In this document: piece after piece, positions 1 through 6,900 of the stretch
Layout: each line of letters starts with the position of its first letter
Numbering within the stretch: position 1 is the stretch's first letter
Assembly: GCA_021783685.1 (NCBI GenBank)
Contig: JAJXTQ010000039.1
Coordinates: forward strand, 1-10,626
Direction: 5' to 3'
DNA: 10,626 nucleotides
DNA from: Pseudomonadota bacterium
GTDB taxonomy: Bacteria; Pseudomonadota; Gammaproteobacteria; UBA5335
Translations under genes and position numbers: made by a program
Notes under the pieces: generated by a model
Told to the model about the DNA's origin: nothing
Seen by the model: the letters and a program-made list of their open reading frames with translations, nothing else
Database searches by the model: none

Positions 1-120
1 ACAGGGATTGCGACCGCCATCCAGGCTATCCAATGGCAGGGCGATCAGGGAACTTCAAGCACTTCCGTCGGTCAACTTGAACAAACGCTTCACGACTTGT
101 TGGCCACACGGGAGATGTGA
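1..120 (+). CDS. C-terminal tail of an unidentified protein (partial)
   Basis: Frame 1 is open from the left edge to a TGA at 118-120, giving 39 residues that end in LLATREM. The last residues look helical (QLEQTLHDLLATREM). The frame stops just where the next gene begins, which fits an upstream partner of the small membrane-protein cassette. The family cannot be recognised from this piece. The third-base GC preference is weaker than in the neighbouring genes, so the chance that this is noncoding is real. Confidence 0.45.
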   Translation, partial: TGIATAIQAIQWQGDQGTSSTSVGQLEQTLHDLLATREM

Positions 121-122
121 CG

Positions 123-437
123 ATGTTCTTTACGCGCAAATCGACGGCTGAACGGACTCGGCATGCGGCGCGCCGCGCGGCGCGCGATCACAATTTCGAC
201 GCGCTCGATGATCTGTTCGACGATCTGGAAACCATGGCCCTGGACCGCCTGCAATCGCTGCGCGAGAAAGTGGTGGGGGGAATGCAACGCGTGCACTGGA
301 ATGAGCTTCGGGACGTCGTCCCCGAGGATTGGAACCGCAGCCAGGCGTCCCAGTATGTGCGCGCTCATCCGCTGCAGGTGATCGGTGTCGCAGCGCTGGC
401 GCTTTGGGCCCTGTCCAGCATGAAAAACTCGTCCTGA
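123..437 (+). CDS. Small C-terminally membrane-anchored protein, YqjD/ElaB (DUF883)-like
   Basis: This 104-residue protein has a basic N-terminus (RKSTAERTRHAARRAARD), an acidic amphipathic helical middle (residues 25-55) and one C-terminal hydrophobic segment at about 84-100 (LQVIGVAALALWALSSM). That is the architecture of YqjD/ElaB proteins, which in E. coli sit in the inner membrane and bind ribosomes in stationary phase. The ATG at 123 is preferred because GGGAG at 110-114 lies 8 bases upstream. A GTG at 117 overlaps the previous stop but is only 2 bases from that Shine-Dalgarno. It is followed by YqjE- and YqjK-like genes, as in the E. coli yqjD-yqjE-yqjK operon. Sequence similarity is weak and the assignment rests mainly on architecture and gene order. 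Ribosome binding is an inference. Confidence 0.65.
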   Translation: MFFTRKSTAERTRHAARRAARDHNFDALDDLFDDLETMALDRLQSLREKVVGGMQRVHWNELRDVVPEDWNRSQASQYVRAHPLQVIGVAALALWALSSMKNSS

Positions 438-483
438 TTCGCTAGGCTGCAACGGGGTCAGGACAAGAACAAGGATACGCCCG

Positions 484-885
484 ATGCCTGCCGCCTCCCT
501 TGGCCTTCAATTGCGTCGTCTTGCGGGGCTCGCCGTCGAAACCGCACTCACGCGTCTGGACTTGGCGCGCCTGGAATTCGCGCAATGGCGAGGCGGAATC
601 AAGTGGATGCTGCTGTTCATGGTCGGCAGCGCGATCAGCGCCTGGTTCGCGTTGCAGACCCTGGTGGTGGCGATCCTCGTACAGTGCTGGGACACCTGCC
701 GCGAGACCGCTGCGTGGTCCCTTGCCGGATTTTTCGGCGCGGCATTGGCGCTCTGTCTGGTGGGTCTGGCGATGTCCGTCAAAGGCAGCCGCCGATTCCT
801 GCCCGCGACACGCGAAGTGCTGCTGGACGACCTGGAGAGTTTGAAAGATGACTACACGACGCGATCCCCGACGCCAGATGATTGA
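484..885 (+). CDS. yqjE: YqjE-family (phage-holin-like superfamily) inner-membrane protein
   Basis: The product has 133 residues. Residues 1-38 form an amphipathic helix rich in L, A and R. Two hydrophobic segments follow, at about 42-65 (MLLFMVGSAISAWFALQTLVVAIL) and 79-99, and the tail is acidic and soluble (LLDDLESLKDD). The pattern, length and position match YqjE proteins, which databases place in a putative actinobacterial/proteobacterial holin-like superfamily; no lytic role is implied. AAGGA at 471-475 lies 8 bases before the ATG. The 3' end overlaps the next gene by 38 bases, so the two are probably co-translated. The molecular function of the family is not known to me. Confidence 0.75.
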   Translation: MPAASLGLQLRRLAGLAVETALTRLDLARLEFAQWRGGIKWMLLFMVGSAISAWFALQTLVVAILVQCWDTCRETAAWSLAGFFGAALALCLVGLAMSVKGSRRFLPATREVLLDDLESLKDDYTTRSPTPDD

Positions 886-1216
886 AGCCGAAAAGGCGCG
901 CCTGATGCGCCGCGCCGAGCGTCAACGCGGCCGGCTACAGACCCAAGGCGGTCGCGTCACGCGTTCCCTGCCGGGCCGGGGTTGGCTTGCCCGCAAGATC
1001 GGCCTGGGCGGCGGCGACCCTGCTCAGGAGACCGGGCCCCGCATTCCTCCGCTCTTGATCGGCGCCGCCGGCTTGATTCTGCCCCGGATCATGCGGCGCC
1101 ACCCGGTGCTGCGCCTGGCGGCACTGGGGTGGGGCGCCTACCAGATTCTGGCCGACCGCAGCCAGGAACCGGCCACGCCGCCGCGCCGCCGTTCCCTGCT
1201 ACGGCGCTGGCTGTGA
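848..1216 (+). CDS. YqjK-like very basic small membrane-associated protein
   Basis: The 122-residue protein is strongly basic, with an Arg-rich N-terminal helix (residues 4-30). A hydrophobic stretch at about 66-81 (PPLLIGAAGLILPRIM) and a second weaker one at 86-101 come next, and the tail is Arg-rich (RRRSLLRRWL). The E. coli counterpart has the same plan: a basic helix, then a membrane segment ending in HPxxL. Here the matching piece is RRHPVLRLAALGWGAYQIL. The ATG at 848 lies inside yqjE and has GGAGAG at 834-839 as its ribosome binding site. It is the last gene of the small cassette. Function is unknown, and the name rests on gene order and general architecture. Confidence 0.6.
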   Translation: MTTRRDPRRQMIEAEKARLMRRAERQRGRLQTQGGRVTRSLPGRGWLARKIGLGGGDPAQETGPRIPPLLIGAAGLILPRIMRRHPVLRLAALGWGAYQILADRSQEPATPPRRRSLLRRWL

Positions 1217-1255
1217 TGAAAACCGGCTGATGCGTACCTAAACTTTCCAGATCCG

Positions 1256-1297
1256 GTTGCCGGAAGAGGCGACTCCGTTGCCGGAAGAGGCGACTCC
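1256..1297 (+). repeat. Perfect 21-base tandem duplication upstream of the sulfotransferase gene
   Basis: Two identical 21-base units, 1256-1276 and 1277-1297, each run from GTTGCCGGAAG to GGCGACTCC with no spacer. They sit in the 126-base noncoding gap between the yqjK-like gene and the sulfotransferase gene. A short inverted repeat follows directly (CGGGC 1303-1307, GCCCG 1313-1317, loop 5). No T-run follows it, so it does not look like an intrinsic terminator. The repeat could be a paired protein-binding site, a replication-slippage duplication, or a remnant of a dispersed genomic repeat. Confidence 0.9.
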
Positions 1298-1342
1298 ACG
1301 GCCGGGCAGGATGCCCGCGTCACCCTTCAGGGAAGAATCACC

Positions 1343-2470
1343 GTGAAAACCTTGCTGCATCTCTCGGTCTGGCTGCTGGGCGGCGGGCTGCTCTACCTCG
1401 CGGGACTCATGGCCTGGGTCGAAATCCAGCGCCGCGGCGATCGCTATTTCGGCCGTACGCTGGCCGAGCGGCGCCGCTTCATCGCGCGGCTCCAATGGCA
1501 TGCCCGCTACGCGCGCCCGATTTTCGAGGCCATCGCGCGCATCAAGCGCCTGAAACACGTGCCGGTCATGCGCTACGGTCGCGTCACCGGCCCCGTGATG
1601 ATGAGCAGCAAGCGCTCCTATGCGCGCACGGTGCATTACCGACCCGAGGCGACCGACATCTTCATCGCCACGCAGATGAAATGCGGCACCACCTGGATGC
1701 AGCAGATCGTCTTCGAGATCCTGCACGGCGGCGATGGCGATCTGTCCGACACCGGCTACCGCCACATGTACGCCGTGAGCCCGTGGATCGAGACCAGCCC
1801 GACCTCCAGCGTGCCCATGGCGCGCGCGCCCCTCGTCGGCCCACGCCGCAACCGCATCATCAAGACGCACATGCCGGCGCAGTTCATCCCGCACGCCGAT
1901 GCCGCCAAGTACATCTACGTCACCCGCCATCCGGTGAGCTGTTTCGCCAGCTGTGTGGATTTCATCTACAAGGGCATGGGACCGCTCACCCCGATGCGCG
2001 CCGACATGCTCGACTGGTTCTGCAGCGACGACATGTGGTGGACGTCCTGGCCCGACCACGTCGAGAGCTGGTGGCAGCGCAGCCGGCAGCATGCCAATGT
2101 GCTGTTCGTGCACTACGAGGATCTGAAACGCGATCTGGCAGGGGGCATCCGCCAGGTCGCCGCATTCCTCGACGTGCCGCTGACCGACACCGCGCTCGTC
2201 AAAATCGTGCACAAGGCCGGCTTCGACTACATGCGCGAGCACGAGGAGGAATTCGAGATGTTCGCGCCCAATCTGTTCAGCGTGTCCACGCCCGGGCACA
2301 TCCGCTACCTGCAATCGGGCGCGCTGGACCGGCACAAGGATGCCGATCAGGCCGAACGCGACCGCATCCTCGCTTTTTGCCGCGCGCGGCTGGCGCATGC
2401 GAGCTACCCCGCGGGCCGTTTCTATCCGGACATCCTGCCGCCGCCCGCGGATCAGAGCACGGCTGCCTGA
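1343..2470 (+). CDS. Membrane-anchored PAPS-dependent sulfotransferase (Sulfotransfer_1-type)
   Basis: The 375-residue protein should transfer sulfate from PAPS to an alcohol or amine acceptor. Residues 4-26 are a hydrophobic N-terminal helix without a cleavage site, which suggests a membrane anchor. The 5'-phosphosulfate loop is at 111-118 (QMKCGTTW). The catalytic-base motif is KTH at 174-176, so H176 is the likely base. The 3'-phosphate site is the TRHP...S block, with R195 and S203 spaced 8 apart as in cytosolic sulfotransferases. Near the C-terminus, IRYLQSGALDRHKD resembles the family's RKGxxGDW region. The GTG start has AGGGAAG at 1329-1335 as its Shine-Dalgarno. The phosphodiesterase gene begins 2 bases after the stop. 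The acceptor is unknown. If the anchor is in the inner membrane, PAPS implies a cytoplasmic catalytic domain, so a lipid or membrane-proximal acceptor is plausible but inferred. Confidence 0.85.
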   Translation: MKTLLHLSVWLLGGGLLYLAGLMAWVEIQRRGDRYFGRTLAERRRFIARLQWHARYARPIFEAIARIKRLKHVPVMRYGRVTGPVMMSSKRSYARTVHYRPEATDIFIATQMKCGTTWMQQIVFEILHGGDGDLSDTGYRHMYAVSPWIETSPTSSVPMARAPLVGPRRNRIIKTHMPAQFIPHADAAKYIYVTRHPVSCFASCVDFIYKGMGPLTPMRADMLDWFCSDDMWWTSWPDHVESWWQRSRQHANVLFVHYEDLKRDLAGGIRQVAAFLDVPLTDTALVKIVHKAGFDYMREHEEEFEMFAPNLFSVSTPGHIRYLQSGALDRHKDADQAERDRILAFCRARLAHASYPAGRFYPDILPPPADQSTAA

Positions 2471-2472
2471 CC

Positions 2473-3498
2473 GTGGCCCAGCGCCGGAGGGGCACGCCGA
2501 TCGTCATCGCCCACCGCGGCGCCAGCGGCTATCTGCCCGAACACACGCTGGCCGCCTATGCCACCGCTGTTTTTCAGGGCGCGGACTTCATCGAGCCCGA
2601 TCTCGTCATGACGCGCGACGGCCAGCTCATCGCCCGCCATGACAACCGTCTCGATGCGACCACCGATGTGGCCCGGCGACCCGAGTTCGCCCACCGACGC
2701 GCCACGCGCGAGGTGGACGGCCAGCGCCTGACCGGATGGTTCAGCGAGGATTTCACGCTCGCGGAGATCCGTAGCCTGCGGGCCGTGGAGCGGCTGCCGC
2801 AGCTCCGGCCGGGCAATGCCCGCTTTGATGGCCAGTTTCCGGTGCCGGTGCTGGAGGAGATCCTGGCTTTGCGCCATGCGCTGGAAGGGGTGGTCGGCCG
2901 CCCGATCGGCGTCTATCCCGAAACCAAGCACCCCACGCATTTTCGCGAGCGCGGGCTGCCGATGGAGGAGCGCCTGGTGCAGATCCTGCACGCGCACGGC
3001 CTCGAGGACAGCCAAAGGGTTTACCTCCAGTCCTTCGAGGTCACGGGCTTGCAGCGTCTGCGCCGGCTGACCCGCATCCCGCTGATCCAGCTGCTGGCAG
3101 CCACGGGTCAGCCCCATGATGTCGCGGCCACCGGCGGCACGCTCACCTATGCGCAGATGGCCACGTCCGCGGGACTCCACCAGATCGCGCGCTATGCCGA
3201 CGGGGTGGGGCCGGACAAATCCCTGCTGATCCCGCGCGATGCAAGCGGCCGGCTCGATTCCGGCCGCGCCACCGCGTTCGTGGCCGATGCCCACCGCGCG
3301 GGACTCGCGGTTCATCCCTATACCTTCCGCGCCGAGAACGGCTTCCTGCCCGCCAATCACCGACTCGGCGACGATCCGGCCGCCCTCGGCGATCTGGCGG
3401 GCGAACTGGCTGCTTTTCTTGCGCTTGGGATCGATGGCTTCTTCACCGACCAGCCTGGCCTCGGCGCTCAGATTCGCGATATCGCGCGCGATCCTTGA
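2473..3498 (+). CDS. Glycerophosphodiester phosphodiesterase (GDPD, GlpQ-like), no signal peptide
   Basis: This enzyme should hydrolyse glycerophosphodiesters to glycerol 3-phosphate and an alcohol. From the GTG at 2473 (341 residues) the catalytic motifs appear at once. HRGASGYLPEHT supplies H14, R15 and E23. FIEPDLVMTRDGQLIARHD supplies E41 and D43 as metal ligands and H56. PETKHP supplies E150, and the C-terminal FTDQP is also typical. Length and the insert between E41 and E150 match the longer GlpQ subgroup rather than the short UgpQ type. GlpQ is normally periplasmic, but nothing hydrophobic precedes HRG in this frame, even reading upstream into the sulfotransferase gene, so this copy looks cytoplasmic. 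No clear Shine-Dalgarno is visible. The start is 2 bases after the sulfotransferase stop, so translation is probably coupled. GDPD activity is well supported; the substrate is not. Confidence 0.88.
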   Translation: MAQRRRGTPIVIAHRGASGYLPEHTLAAYATAVFQGADFIEPDLVMTRDGQLIARHDNRLDATTDVARRPEFAHRRATREVDGQRLTGWFSEDFTLAEIRSLRAVERLPQLRPGNARFDGQFPVPVLEEILALRHALEGVVGRPIGVYPETKHPTHFRERGLPMEERLVQILHAHGLEDSQRVYLQSFEVTGLQRLRRLTRIPLIQLLAATGQPHDVAATGGTLTYAQMATSAGLHQIARYADGVGPDKSLLIPRDASGRLDSGRATAFVADAHRAGLAVHPYTFRAENGFLPANHRLGDDPAALGDLAGELAAFLALGIDGFFTDQPGLGAQIRDIARDP

Positions 3499-3567
3499 CC
3501 TGAATCCACTTCATCCTGCGCGAACAGCGCCGGCGTGTTTTATGATTTCAACGCGCTCGATCCGGCA

Positions 3568-3600
3568 CGTCGGTGCGCAACGGTCTCAGTGGCACCGTCG
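3568..3600 (+). other. Stem-loop in the gap before the lipoprotein gene
   Basis: CGGTGC at 3571-3576 pairs with GCACCG at 3592-3597 around a 15-base loop. Beyond a T/T mismatch two more pairs form (3568-3569 with 3599-3600). The 189-base gap 3499-3687 contains no convincing ORF. It also holds an isolated -10-like TATGAT at 3541-3546 without a good -35. If that hexamer is used, the stem-loop lies in the leader of the lipoprotein mRNA. Evidence is limited to base pairing. Confidence 0.35.
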
Positions 3601-3687
3601 CGACGCCGATAGCCGATCAGACCCATTCACCCCGTTCAAGGTGACGGCACCCGCCGGCCACCTCCGAACTTGCCCAACGAGGCGGCT

Positions 3688-4308
3688 GTGAAAACGAACC
3701 GCGCTACTGTTGCCGTACGTGATCCGTCAACCCATTACGCCACCCGGACACGCTGGACCGTGGTGCTGGTTGCTGCGTGCCTGGCTGGTTGCCAATCCCT
3801 GCTGCCGCGCAGTTCGAGCGAGGTACGCGACTCCTGGACCGATTTCGATCAGGCGCGCCAGGCCATCGAACGCATCGTGCCCTACCAGACTCAACGCGCC
3901 GATCTGTATGCGCAGGGCCTCGAGCCCGGCAGGAATCCGGCCATCACGCTGCTCAGCTTCGCGGATGTCTCCCAGCGCTTTGCGCTCGGCACCACGGTCA
4001 CGGCCGATACCCTCGACCCGGGATTGGCCGATTGCTTCAGGGCCGGTAAGCGCTGCAGCGGCTATTCGGTCGTGGTGCGGCAAGTCAAGCGTCGCCGGGT
4101 GGGAAATTTCTGGCTCGATGCCTTCAACTTCGTGCGCACCATCGATTCGACCGGCTGGACCTTCAACGCCTTGATCCTCTTCGTCGATGACGAAGTGGTC
4201 TATACCCTGATGGGCGGACAGCCGCGGATCAGCGAACGCGATGTGACGCGCAATCCCCTTGGGCCACTGCAAACCTGGGGCGACATCGTCGCGGAGCGCT
4301 CCTTTTAG
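3688..4308 (+). CDS. Uncharacterised lipoprotein
   Basis: The product has 206 residues from the GTG at 3688, chosen because GAGG at 3679-3682 precedes it; a TTG at 3670 would add six residues. The N-terminus is a long basic n-region followed by a hydrophobic stretch (WTVVLVAACLAGC) with a classic lipobox, LAGC, making C35 the lipidation site. The residue after it is Q, not D, so outer-membrane sorting is expected. The mature part is soluble. It contains a cysteine pair, C116 and C123 (DCFRAGKRC), which could form a disulfide. A Trp/Phe-rich core follows (FWLDAFNFVRTIDSTGWTFNALILFVDDEVVY), then GGQPRISERD and NPLGPLQTWGD. The alternating pattern suggests a beta-rich domain. I do not recognise the family. 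It appears to be a single-gene unit with gaps on both sides. Confidence 0.8.
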   Translation: MKTNRATVAVRDPSTHYATRTRWTVVLVAACLAGCQSLLPRSSSEVRDSWTDFDQARQAIERIVPYQTQRADLYAQGLEPGRNPAITLLSFADVSQRFALGTTVTADTLDPGLADCFRAGKRCSGYSVVVRQVKRRRVGNFWLDAFNFVRTIDSTGWTFNALILFVDDEVVYTLMGGQPRISERDVTRNPLGPLQTWGDIVAERSF

Positions 4309-4452
4309 CCGTCCACTGTGATGCGCGCTTCAAACCGCCGTCCACCCCGGATGGCTCTGGCGACCTTCCTGATCCGCCCGCGAGAACCGGCGTTTCGGCG
4401 AATTTCTTTCGTCAGATAGTCCAATCCAGCGGGAGATACCGAGGATTCACGC

Positions 4453-4458
4453 TAGAAT
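4453..4458 (+). promoter_or_regulatory. Candidate -10 hexamer for uup (TAGAAT)
   Basis: TAGAAT matches the sigma-70 -10 consensus at five of six bases and lies 30 bases before the uup ATG. No good -35 is seen 16-18 bases upstream. The 180-base gap 4309-4488 otherwise shows no gene or obvious terminator. If used, the 5' leader would be only about 20-25 bases with no visible Shine-Dalgarno. Confidence 0.3.
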
Positions 4459-4488
4459 CGGCCTTCTTTCGCCGCCGTCGATGCCCCC

Positions 4489-6318
4489 ATGCTGCTGTCC
4501 CTGAACGATGTCGACCTGCGCCTCGGTGGTCCCATGCTGCTCGATCGGGCCGCGCTCACCGTGGAGCCGGGCGAGCGGCTGGCGCTGCTGGGCCGCAACG
4601 GCGCCGGCAAATCCTCGCTGCTGCGCCTGATCGCCGGCGAGCTGACGCCCGATGCAGGGCAACTGCGGCTGGAGTCCGGCATCCGCATTGCGCTCCTGCC
4701 GCAGGAGATTCCCACCCACTGGACCGGTACGGCGGCCGGGATCGCGCGCCATCAGGACCCGGCCGGGGAACACGAGACGCCCGCCTGGCAGACCGAACGC
4801 TGGCTCACCGAACTGGGCGTCGATCCGGCGACCGACTTCGCCACGCTCTCGGGTGGCATGAAGCGCCGCGTGCTCCTGGCCCATGCGCTGGCGCGCGAGC
4901 CGGATCTGCTGCTGCTGGACGAGCCGACCAACCACCTCGATCCGGCCCAGATCGAGTGGCTCGAGGACCTGCTGCTGCAGCGCTTCAAGGGCAGCCTGAT
5001 CTTCATCTCGCACGATCGCCGTTTCATCCGCAGGCTCGCCGGCGGCATCCTGCAGCTCGATCGCGGGCGGCTGACGCGTTGGCCCGGCGATCTCGACCGC
5101 TACCTGGAGCAGCGTGACGCGGCGCTCACGGTCGAAGCGCGCCACGACGCGCTGTTCGACAAGCATCTGGCGGCGGAGGAAAGCTGGATCCGCCAGGGCG
5201 TCAAGGCGCGCCGTACCCGCAACGAGGGCCGCGTCCGCGCGCTCGAGGCCCTGCGCCGGGAGCGAGCGGCACGGCGCCATGGCCAGGGTCAGGCCCGCAT
5301 CGCGCTGGAATCGGCCGCGCCGTCCGGCCGGCTGGTGGTCGAACTGGAAGCCATCGGTCACGGTTTCGACGAGCAGCGTCCGCTGATCGCCGATTTCTCG
5401 ACCAGCCTCATGCGCGGCGACAAGGTGGGCATCGTGGGGCCCAACGGTTGCGGCAAGACCACGCTGCTGCGCATCCTGCTCGGCGAGCTCGCGCCCCGGC
5501 GCGGCCGGGTCCGTCTGGGAACGCGGCTCGAGGTCGCCTATTTCGATCAGCTGCGGGCCGTGCTGAACGATGACGATCGCCCGGTCGACATCATCGGCGG
5601 CGGCAAGGAGACGGTGACGCTGAACGGGCGTCCGCGCCATGTGATCGGCTACCTGCAGGATTTCCTGTTCACGCCCGAGCAATCCCGCGCGCCCATCGCC
5701 AAGCTCTCGGGCGGCGAACGCAACCGTCTGCTGCTGGCCCAGCTCTTCGCCCGGCCGGCCAACCTGCTGGTGCTCGACGAGCCGACCAACGATCTCGACG
5801 TGGAGACGCTGGAGCTTCTGGAGGAGCGGCTGGTGGCCTACGACGGCACCCTGCTCATCGTGAGCCACGACCGCGAATTCCTCGACCGTGTGGTCGGCAG
5901 CTGCATCGTGTTCGAAGGCGCGGGCCAGGTGGGCGAATACGTCGGCGGTTACAGCGACGCCCTGCGCCAGAGCCAGGGCACTGCGGGGAGGACCGCCACG
6001 GCGCCGTCCCGCGCTGCGGCGCCACGAGCCGCGACCGCGGCGGCCGCCTCGCCACCCGCCGCGGTCGGCAAGCGCAAGCTCAGCTACAAGGATGAACGCG
6101 AGCGGCTGGCCCTGCCCGGGCGCATCGAGCAGCTGGAGCAGGATCTGGCGGCGCGCAGCGCGCAGATGGCGGAGCCGGGCTTCTACCGGCGCGCCGCCAG
6201 CGAGATCGCCGCCGATCAGCAGGCACTCCGGGATCTGGAAGCCGAGCTGGCGACGGCCTACGCGCGCTGGGAGACGCTCGAGGCCCAGGCGACGGAAACC
6301 AGCCGTTCAGGGCCTTGA
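4489..6318 (+). CDS. uup: ABC-F ATPase Uup
   Basis: The 609-residue protein has two tandem ABC domains and no membrane segments, the ABC-F layout. Domain 1 has Walker A GRNGAGKSS (35-43), signature LSGGM (120-124) and Walker B ending D144-E145 with PTNHLD. Domain 2 has GPNGCGKTT (317-325), LSGGE (406-410) and D430-E431 with PTNDLD. An Arg-rich linker lies between them (about 220-275). After an Ala/Pro-rich spacer (about 490-527) comes the KLSYKDERE motif (530-538) and a coiled coil to about 600. This C-terminal domain identifies Uup rather than EttA or YheS. Uup binds DNA and ribosomes and has been linked to transposon excision control, ribosome-related functions and cold growth in E. coli. 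The ATG at 4489 aligns with the family start, but no Shine-Dalgarno is visible. Its last 12 bases overlap the 3' end of the opposing smr gene. Confidence 0.95.
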   Translation: MLLSLNDVDLRLGGPMLLDRAALTVEPGERLALLGRNGAGKSSLLRLIAGELTPDAGQLRLESGIRIALLPQEIPTHWTGTAAGIARHQDPAGEHETPAWQTERWLTELGVDPATDFATLSGGMKRRVLLAHALAREPDLLLLDEPTNHLDPAQIEWLEDLLLQRFKGSLIFISHDRRFIRRLAGGILQLDRGRLTRWPGDLDRYLEQRDAALTVEARHDALFDKHLAAEESWIRQGVKARRTRNEGRVRALEALRRERAARRHGQGQARIALESAAPSGRLVVELEAIGHGFDEQRPLIADFSTSLMRGDKVGIVGPNGCGKTTLLRILLGELAPRRGRVRLGTRLEVAYFDQLRAVLNDDDRPVDIIGGGKETVTLNGRPRHVIGYLQDFLFTPEQSRAPIAKLSGGERNRLLLAQLFARPANLLVLDEPTNDLDVETLELLEERLVAYDGTLLIVSHDREFLDRVVGSCIVFEGAGQVGEYVGGYSDALRQSQGTAGRTATAPSRAAAPRAATAAAASPPAAVGKRKLSYKDERERLALPGRIEQLEQDLAARSAQMAEPGFYRRAASEIAADQQALRDLEAELATAYARWETLEAQATETSRSGP

Positions 6319-6858
6319 TCGGCGCAGCAAGACATAGACCGCGCCGGTGCCGCCGTCGGCCGGCGGCGCGGAGCAAAAGGCGATCACCTGATCGCAGCGC
6401 ACCAGCCAGCGGTTGACCGCGGCCTTGAGCACACCGCGTCCCTGTGGTGAACCCAGTCCCTTGCCATGGATGATGCGCACACAGCGCAGATCGAGATGCC
6501 GGCATTCCTGCAGGAAACCATTGAGCGCCTCATGCGCCTGCGGCTGGTTCAGGCCATGCAGATCGAGTTCGGCCTGAATCGCATAGCGACCGCGGCGCAG
6601 CCGCTGCAGCAACTGGGCAGCGGCGCCGGCGCGCAGATAGCGCAGCTCCTCGCCGGTCTCGAGATCCGGGTCGATCGGGCTGAACCGCGACTCCTGCAAT
6701 GCCGCGGCCTCGTCGGCCCGGCGAACGTGCGCAGCCGCGGGTTTGCGCGCCGGCATCGACACCGGCGCGACCGGCCGCATTGGCGCAACGCCCGCCATGG
6801 CCTCGCGGAACAGGGCCGCTTCGTCGTCCGGCGAGGTGGCATCGGGCGGGGGACACAT
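6307..6858 (-). CDS. Smr-domain protein, SmrA (YdaL)-like endonuclease
   Basis: The 183-residue protein is encoded on the minus strand. The N-terminus carries the SmrA-type motif [17 protein letters not shown] (11-27), followed by a Pro/Ala-rich linker. The C-terminal Smr domain (about 97-182) has LDLHG (98-102), where D99 and H101 are the probable catalytic pair, IIHGKG (129-134), and [12 protein letters not shown] (169-180). Smr domains nick or cleave nucleic acids; E. coli SmrB cuts mRNA at collided ribosomes. Which substrate this copy uses is inferred, not seen. The ATG at 6858 is chosen because GGAG lies 7 bases upstream on that strand; longer reading to 6918 lacks such support. It is divergent from surE with 122 bases between starts, and convergent with uup with a 12-base overlap. 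Confidence 0.9.
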   Translation of the reverse strand: MCPPPDATSPDDEAALFREAMAGVAPMRPVAPVSMPARKPAAAHVRRADEAAALQESRFSPIDPDLETGEELRYLRAGAAAQLLQRLRRGRYAIQAELDLHGLNQPQAHEALNGFLQECRHLDLRCVRIIHGKGLGSPQGRGVLKAAVNRWLVRCDQVIAFCSAPPADGGTGAVYVLLRRSRP

Positions 6859-6900
6859 CACGGATCTCCGGGGATGTCTACCGGCTGAAAGAGCGCTTCC

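Noticed and set aside
848..885. 38-base overlap of yqjE and the yqjK-like gene as a possible frameshift
   Set aside because: Both proteins have complete expected architectures and the second gene has its own Shine-Dalgarno, so it is a normal operon overlap.
484..885. Holin-like protein as evidence of a prophage
   Set aside because: The YqjE type is chromosomal and no endolysin, integrase or phage structural gene is nearby.
1238..2398. 386-codon open frame on the minus strand opposite the sulfotransferase gene
   Set aside because: The plus strand carries clear PAPS-site motifs; the antisense frame has no recognisable domain and is a by-product of high-GC codon use.
1495..2472. Very long N-terminal extension of the GDPD frame over the sulfotransferase gene
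   Set aside because: The extension is Arg/His/Ala-rich and lacks family similarity; GDPD motifs start only after 2473, and the sulfotransferase frame is the real one.
3475..3486. 12-base palindrome CGCGATATCGCG at the end of the GDPD gene
   Set aside because: Inside the coding region, in CG-rich codons for IRDIAR; simple composition can explain it and there is no loop for a hairpin.
3523..3545. Possible intrinsic terminator after the GDPD gene (AACA...TGTT around CGCCGGCG, then TTTTA)
   Set aside because: The stem needs a bulge and a tiny loop, and the T-run is short; too weak to call.
4447..5868. 473-codon open frame on the minus strand opposite uup
   Set aside because: Low-complexity, Gln/Arg/Ala-rich product in the antisense frame of an unmistakable ABC-F gene.
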